Shown here: positions 5,755-6,041 of the stretch, piece after piece
Numbering within the stretch: position 1 is the stretch's first letter
Layout of the letters: each line of letters begins with the position of its first letter
From: Gammaproteobacteria bacterium
Lineage (GTDB): Bacteria; Pseudomonadota; Gammaproteobacteria; CAJXQU01
Assembly (NCBI GenBank): GCA_026984275.1
Contig: JALSSM010000473.1
Location: 1 to 6,041, forward strand
Direction of reading: 5' to 3'
Length of the DNA stretch: 6,041 bases
Translations under genes and position numbers: made by a program
Notes under the pieces: generated by a model
What the model saw: the letters and a program-made list of their open reading frames with translations, nothing else
Database searches by the model: none
Told to the model about the DNA's origin: nothing

Positions 5755-6041
5755 ATGCAGAAAAATTACCCACCCGCACAAGGCCTTTACGATCCACAGT
5801 TTGAACATGATTCCTGTGGTGTTGGATTTGTTGTCGATATTAAAGGGCGAAAATCGCACAAGATCATCACGAATGCCTTAACCATCCTGAAAAATCTGAT
5901 CCATCGTGGCGCCTGCGGTTGCGAAGAAAATACCGGTGATGGTGTTGGCATCCTGACCCAGATACCGGATAAATTTTTCCAGCGCGTCTGTAAAGAACTG
6001 AACATCAAACTGCCGGAATTCGGCCAATACGGCGCGGGGCT
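5755..6041 (+). CDS. gltB: Glutamate synthase large (alpha) subunit, 3' partial
   Basis: This is the N-terminal end (95 complete codons) of the large GOGAT subunit, which hydrolyses glutamine in its glutaminase domain and channels the ammonia to 2-oxoglutarate to make glutamate. The start [20 protein letters not shown] is a 20-residue propeptide, and Cys21 in [11 protein letters not shown] is the residue that becomes the N-terminal nucleophile after processing. [31 protein letters not shown] (45-75, quoted in parts: [21 protein letters not shown]) is the typical class-II glutaminase segment. The gene runs off the right edge; the full protein is usually about 1500 residues, with FMN and iron-sulphur domains beyond. 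The [11 protein letters not shown] form differs from the E. coli GltB version. Start chosen from the propeptide pattern and the GGTGA ribosome site. Whether it uses NADPH (with gltD) or ferredoxin cannot be seen here. Confidence 0.95.
   Translation, partial: MQKNYPPAQGLYDPQFEHDSCGVGFVVDIKGRKSHKIITNALTILKNLIHRGACGCEENTGDGVGILTQIPDKFFQRVCKELNIKLPEFGQYGAG

Noticed and set aside
5787..6008. 73-codon minus-strand frame at the right edge
   Set aside because: It is antisense to the conserved glutaminase domain start of gltB.

Overview
The window reads as ordinary chromosomal DNA of a Gram-negative bacterium, most likely a non-enteric gammaproteobacterium. This is inferred from the mix of families (Gld-type ABC exporter genes, MutM, a soluble transhydrogenase, glutamate synthase) and moderate GC content; no rRNA or other marker fixes the taxonomy. 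All genes lie on the + strand. I see no mobile element, tRNA, rRNA or CRISPR array.

Positions 2-3915 hold a tightly packed gene chain: the C-terminal part of an ABC ATPase (cut by the left edge), an ABC-2 type permease (GldF-like), a GldG-like membrane-anchored periplasmic protein, a short DUF4340 protein, and mutM (formamidopyrimidine-DNA glycosylase). Every junction is a 1- or 4-base stop/start overlap (ATGA, TGATG, TGATG, TAATG), so the five genes are very probably one translationally coupled operon. The first four would form an export or envelope-associated ABC complex; mutM is an unrelated base-excision repair enzyme carried at the end.

Positions 3916-5372 hold a 59-68 bp gap with a good sigma-54-like -24/-12 element, then sthA, the soluble pyridine nucleotide transhydrogenase. 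Its active-site motif has lost the second redox cysteine and its C-terminus lacks the catalytic His of lipoamide dehydrogenase, which is what separates it from that homologue.

Positions 5373-5754 are a 382 bp non-coding stretch. The first ~150 bp are AT-rich without a convincing terminator. Then comes a sigma-70-type promoter (TTGTAA-N17-TATACT) with a perfect palindrome in its spacer, followed by a predicted ~200 nt leader containing short tandem repeats and a strong GNRA-capped hairpin. From 5755 to the right edge is the start of gltB (glutamate synthase large subunit), including the propeptide and the catalytic Cys21.

Functionally, sthA and gltB are linked through NADPH: GltBD glutamate synthase normally consumes NADPH in nitrogen assimilation and SthA balances NADPH with NADH. 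The possible sigma-54 element before sthA and the structured leader before gltB are the two most interesting regulatory signals. I did not find a clearly new biological system; the window is mainly housekeeping genes with a few regulatory and compositional features worth checking.
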